This document shows positions 62,004 to 64,000 of a stretch of 64,000 nt of DNA, piece after piece. Source of the DNA: Chitinophaga sp. XS-30. GTDB taxonomy: Bacteria > Bacteroidota > Bacteroidia > Chitinophagales > Chitinophagaceae. The notes beneath the pieces are model-generated. The model ran no database searches. It was not told the DNA's origin and saw only the letters and a list, made by a program, of their open reading frames with translations. Each line of letters begins with the position of its first letter. The first letter of the stretch is position 1. The stretch lies in assembly GCF_008086345.1 (NCBI RefSeq), contig NZ_CP043006.1:618032-682031 (forward strand), written 5' to 3'. A program made the position numbers and the translations under genes.

Positions 62004-62035
62004 ACAAAAGGCAGCGACGGTTCGCTGCCTTTTGT
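62004..62035 (+). terminator. Intrinsic terminator of the DUF2911 gene
   Basis: Perfect 14-bp stem ACAAAAGGCAGCGA / TCGCTGCCTTTTGT with a 4-nt loop, 21 nt after the stop codon. Confidence 0.9.
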
Positions 62036-62412
62036 ATTACATATATAGCTATAGGGAGAGATAGAAAGAAAAAAGCGGTAAGAATACCGCCTTCAGAAAT
62101 TTTTAACCATATCCTATGAAAAACCTACGGTAAAATTAGGCGATAAATGGCCAGGACAAAACCCGTTTCTGGTGAACGCATCAAATTTCCTCGTGACCGT
62201 CACATATCCCGAGGTATGGGACGGGCGGTCCGGGAAAATACCTGCCGGATTCCCCTGAAAGTGCGTAGTAATAAGCATTACAGCATTCCCGTAATACTAC
62301 GTAAGTGTTATAGTATAACTACGTATATCCACTATATATACCTCCGGTAATGGCAAAAACATCCCCATTTCCAAATTCGTTACCTTTGATAGTTCTTAAA
62401 ACAAAGCAAACC
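62036..62412. promoter_or_regulatory. Repeat-rich regulatory region upstream of the cystathionine gamma-synthase gene
   Basis: This 377-nt gap holds a cluster of symmetric elements: CGTAGTA (62264-62270) inverted against TACTACG (62295-62301), the direct repeat ACTACGTA (62296-62303 and 62318-62325), and between these copies the perfect palindrome GTTATA-G-TATAAC (62307-62319). A -7 element TACCTTTG (62381-62388) lies about 60 nt further on, with no TTTG at -33. The layout suggests an activator- or repressor-controlled promoter. A short hairpin GCGGTA/TACCGC is at 62075-62090. I cannot fit a known SAM riboswitch. Confidence 0.5.
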
Positions 62413-63552
62413 ATGAAGTTAGGTACTAAACTCATTCACGCGGGCGTTGAGCCGGACCCATCCACCGGCGCGATTATGACGCCCATCTTCCAGACTTCCA
62501 CCTATGTGCAGCGTGCGCCGGGCGATCATAAGGGCTACGAATATGCCCGTACGCAGAACCCCACGCGCCACGCCCTGCAAAATGCGCTGGCTGCCATTGA
62601 GAACGGAAAACATGGTCTTTGCTTCAGCAGCGGCATGGCTGCTACAGATGTGGTGATGAAATTGCTTTCCCCCGGCGATGAGGTGATCGCTTCCAGCGAC
62701 CTCTATGGCGGAAGCTACCGGGTTTTCACCAAGGTCTTCGCCCGTTACGGCATCCGGTTCCATTTCGTGGATATGCATGATGCACAGAACATTGTGCCTT
62801 TCATCAATGCACAAACGAAAATGATCTGGATAGAAACACCGACCAATCCTTTACTGAATATCATCGACATAGCGGCCTGCGCAGCCATCGCCAAAGAATA
62901 CAAGGTACTGCTGAGCGTAGACAATACTTTTGCATCTCCTTACCTCCAGAACCCGCTTGATCTTGGTGCGGATATTGTAGTGCATTCCGCAACGAAATAT
63001 CTCGGCGGACACAGCGATGTGGTGCATGGCGCGGTGATCGTAAAGGACGATGCGCTGGCGGAACAGCTGGCTTTCTTCCAGAATAGCTGCGGCGCCGTAC
63101 CCGGACCGCAGGATTGCTTCCTGGTATTACGCGGATTGAAGACCCTGCATGTGCGCATGCAGCGGCATTGCGAGAACGGAGAGGCCGTTGCCCGCTTCCT
63201 CCGGGAGCATCCTGCCGTAGGGAAAGTGTTATGGTGCGGTTTTGAAGATCATCCCAATCACGCCATTGCCAAAAAACAGATGCGGGGTTTCGGCGGCATG
63301 ATCTCTTTCTCCCTGAAGGATGACAGCCAGGCGGCTGCGCTCAAAGTGCTGAGCAGTACCAAACTGTTCTCCCTGGCCGAATCTCTCGGCGGCGTGGAGT
63401 CCCTCATCGGGCATCCTGCTACCATGACGCATGCCTCCATTCCAAGGGAAGAAAGGATCAGGAACGGACTGACGGACTCGCTGATGAGGCTGAGCGTAGG
63501 TATCGAAGATGCGACCGACCTGGTGGAAGATCTGAAGCAGGCTTTAGGCTAG
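62413..63552 (+). CDS. Cystathionine gamma-synthase family PLP enzyme
   Basis: Pyridoxal-phosphate enzyme of the Cys/Met metabolism family, 379 residues from the ATG at 62413, which is 25 nt after the -7 element; the longer frame from 62350 would start upstream of the promoter. The PLP-binding Lys is K195 in SATKYLGGHSD. Other family motifs are YARTQNPTRHALQNALA, SSGMAATDVVMKLLSPGDE and the C-terminal ESLGGVESLIGHPATMTHAS. It most likely makes cystathionine from an activated homoserine and Cys, or acts as a lyase; the two cannot be separated here. Upstream palindromes suggest regulation. Confidence 0.9.
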   Translation: MKLGTKLIHAGVEPDPSTGAIMTPIFQTSTYVQRAPGDHKGYEYARTQNPTRHALQNALAAIENGKHGLCFSSGMAATDVVMKLLSPGDEVIASSDLYGGSYRVFTKVFARYGIRFHFVDMHDAQNIVPFINAQTKMIWIETPTNPLLNIIDIAACAAIAKEYKVLLSVDNTFASPYLQNPLDLGADIVVHSATKYLGGHSDVVHGAVIVKDDALAEQLAFFQNSCGAVPGPQDCFLVLRGLKTLHVRMQRHCENGEAVARFLREHPAVGKVLWCGFEDHPNHAIAKKQMRGFGGMISFSLKDDSQAAALKVLSSTKLFSLAESLGGVESLIGHPATMTHASIPREERIRNGLTDSLMRLSVGIEDATDLVEDLKQALG

Positions 63553-63651
63553 TTAGCCGCCTGATTAGAAAAACCGGGAGAAACAGATTATTTTTAGCAG
63601 ATTACACCTACGTTCCGCTGTAAGCAGCGGCAGTCCATATACCATAACCGT

Positions 63652-64000
63652 ATGAAGTCCCAACAACTGAAAGATTTTCTCGATGCCAAAGCGGCATATT
63701 ACAATCAACCGGCATTCGTAGCCGGGGATCCCGTCAGCATTCCCCACCGCTACAGCCGGTTGCAGGATATAGAGATCGCTGCCCTGTTCGCCGCCATACT
63801 GGCCTGGGGCAACCGTACCACCATTATCAACAAGTGTACGGAACTGATGGAGCTCTTTGATAATGCACCCTACGATTTCATCCTGAACCACCAGGCCCAG
63901 GACCGGATGCGCCTGATGGGCTTCAAGCATCGCACCTTCAACGGGCTTGACCTGATGTATTTCGTGGAGTTCCTCCAGCATTACTATTCCAATGTGACCT
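63652..64000 (+). CDS. TIGR02757 family protein (partial, cut by window end)
   Basis: The first 116 residues are present and the frame is open at the window edge. The N-terminus, with FLDAKAAYYNQP, DPVSIPHRYS and AAILAWGNRT, matches TIGR02757 proteins, which are about 250 residues, widespread in Bacteroidota, and of unknown function. The AILAWGNR segment is reminiscent of helix-hairpin-helix DNA glycosylases. No signal peptide. It lies 99 nt after the cystathionine gamma-synthase gene on the same strand. Confidence 0.85.
   Translation, partial: MKSQQLKDFLDAKAAYYNQPAFVAGDPVSIPHRYSRLQDIEIAALFAAILAWGNRTTIINKCTELMELFDNAPYDFILNHQAQDRMRLMGFKHRTFNGLDLMYFVEFLQHYYSNVT

Noticed and set aside
62036..62412. 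SAM riboswitch upstream of the cystathionine gamma-synthase gene
   Set aside because: I could not fit the conserved core of the SAM riboswitch classes I know, and the symmetric elements look like DNA-protein sites rather than RNA structure.

Overview
The window is an ordinary-density stretch of a Bacteroidota chromosome, most likely Chitinophagaceae (Chitinophaga-like). The evidence is the gene content: gldC, a SusC/SusD pair with its own ECF sigma factor and FecR anti-sigma factor, DUF4290, IPExxxVDY, DUF5522 and TIGR02757 family genes, and a LytS/LytTR pair. The recognisable promoters also fit the Bacteroidota pattern (TTTG, 19-20 nt, TAnnTTTG). I see no transposase, integrase, phage gene, CRISPR array or rRNA operon. 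The only candidate tRNA-type gene is an aberrant one at 43446-43587.

Layout. 73-4329 (minus): CvpA, YqeY-like, GldC, a GT4-like glycosyltransferase, a lipoprotein and an orphan DppC-type permease. 4667-5659 (plus): a class I terpene synthase. 5674-7632 (minus): hydrolase and GT2 glycosyltransferase. 7716-9509 (plus): acyl-CoA dehydrogenase. 9588-19764 (minus): a complete surface-nutrient locus, in transcription order sigma factor, FecR, SusC, SusD, DUF3863-like protein, calcineurin-like phosphoesterase. 19863-23204 (plus): cell-wall amidase and an isolated 2-oxoacid:ferredoxin oxidoreductase beta subunit. 23283-25477 (minus): GH3-like acyl-adenylating enzyme followed by a LysE exporter. 25564-27370 (plus): inositol-monophosphatase family enzyme and ThiL. 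27392-40613 (minus): GT39, omega-amidase, RecX, UvrD-type helicase, M28 peptidase, RpiB, TatC, a frameshifted CNNM/CorC gene, and the DUF4290-murA-gmk operon.

40731-42695 (plus) holds an SDR and tryptophan 2,3-dioxygenase, then a minus-strand Lrp regulator. 43328-48625 (plus) holds a promoter, a tRNA-like RNA with a giant variable region and a terminator, then trmB, DUF5522, an alkyltransferase-like protein, IPExxxVDY, a pterin dehydratase and a LytS/LytTR two-component pair. The remainder holds ChrA, a secreted hydrolase-like protein, a 2OG-Fe(II) oxygenase, ExbD, AsnS, Rho, two tandem mini-lipoproteins, an outer-membrane protein, an apparently autoregulated TetR gene, a deoxyhypusine-synthase homologue, AcpH, a DUF2911 protein, cystathionine gamma-synthase and a TIGR02757 gene cut by the window end.

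The most unusual items are the tRNA-like transcript (43328-43625), MurA with Asp in place of the fosfomycin-target Cys, the split CNNM gene, the terpene synthase, the nutrient locus that lacks a recognisable glycoside hydrolase, and the bacterial deoxyhypusine-synthase homologue that keeps the catalytic lysine. All family calls come from reading the sequence; no database search was run.
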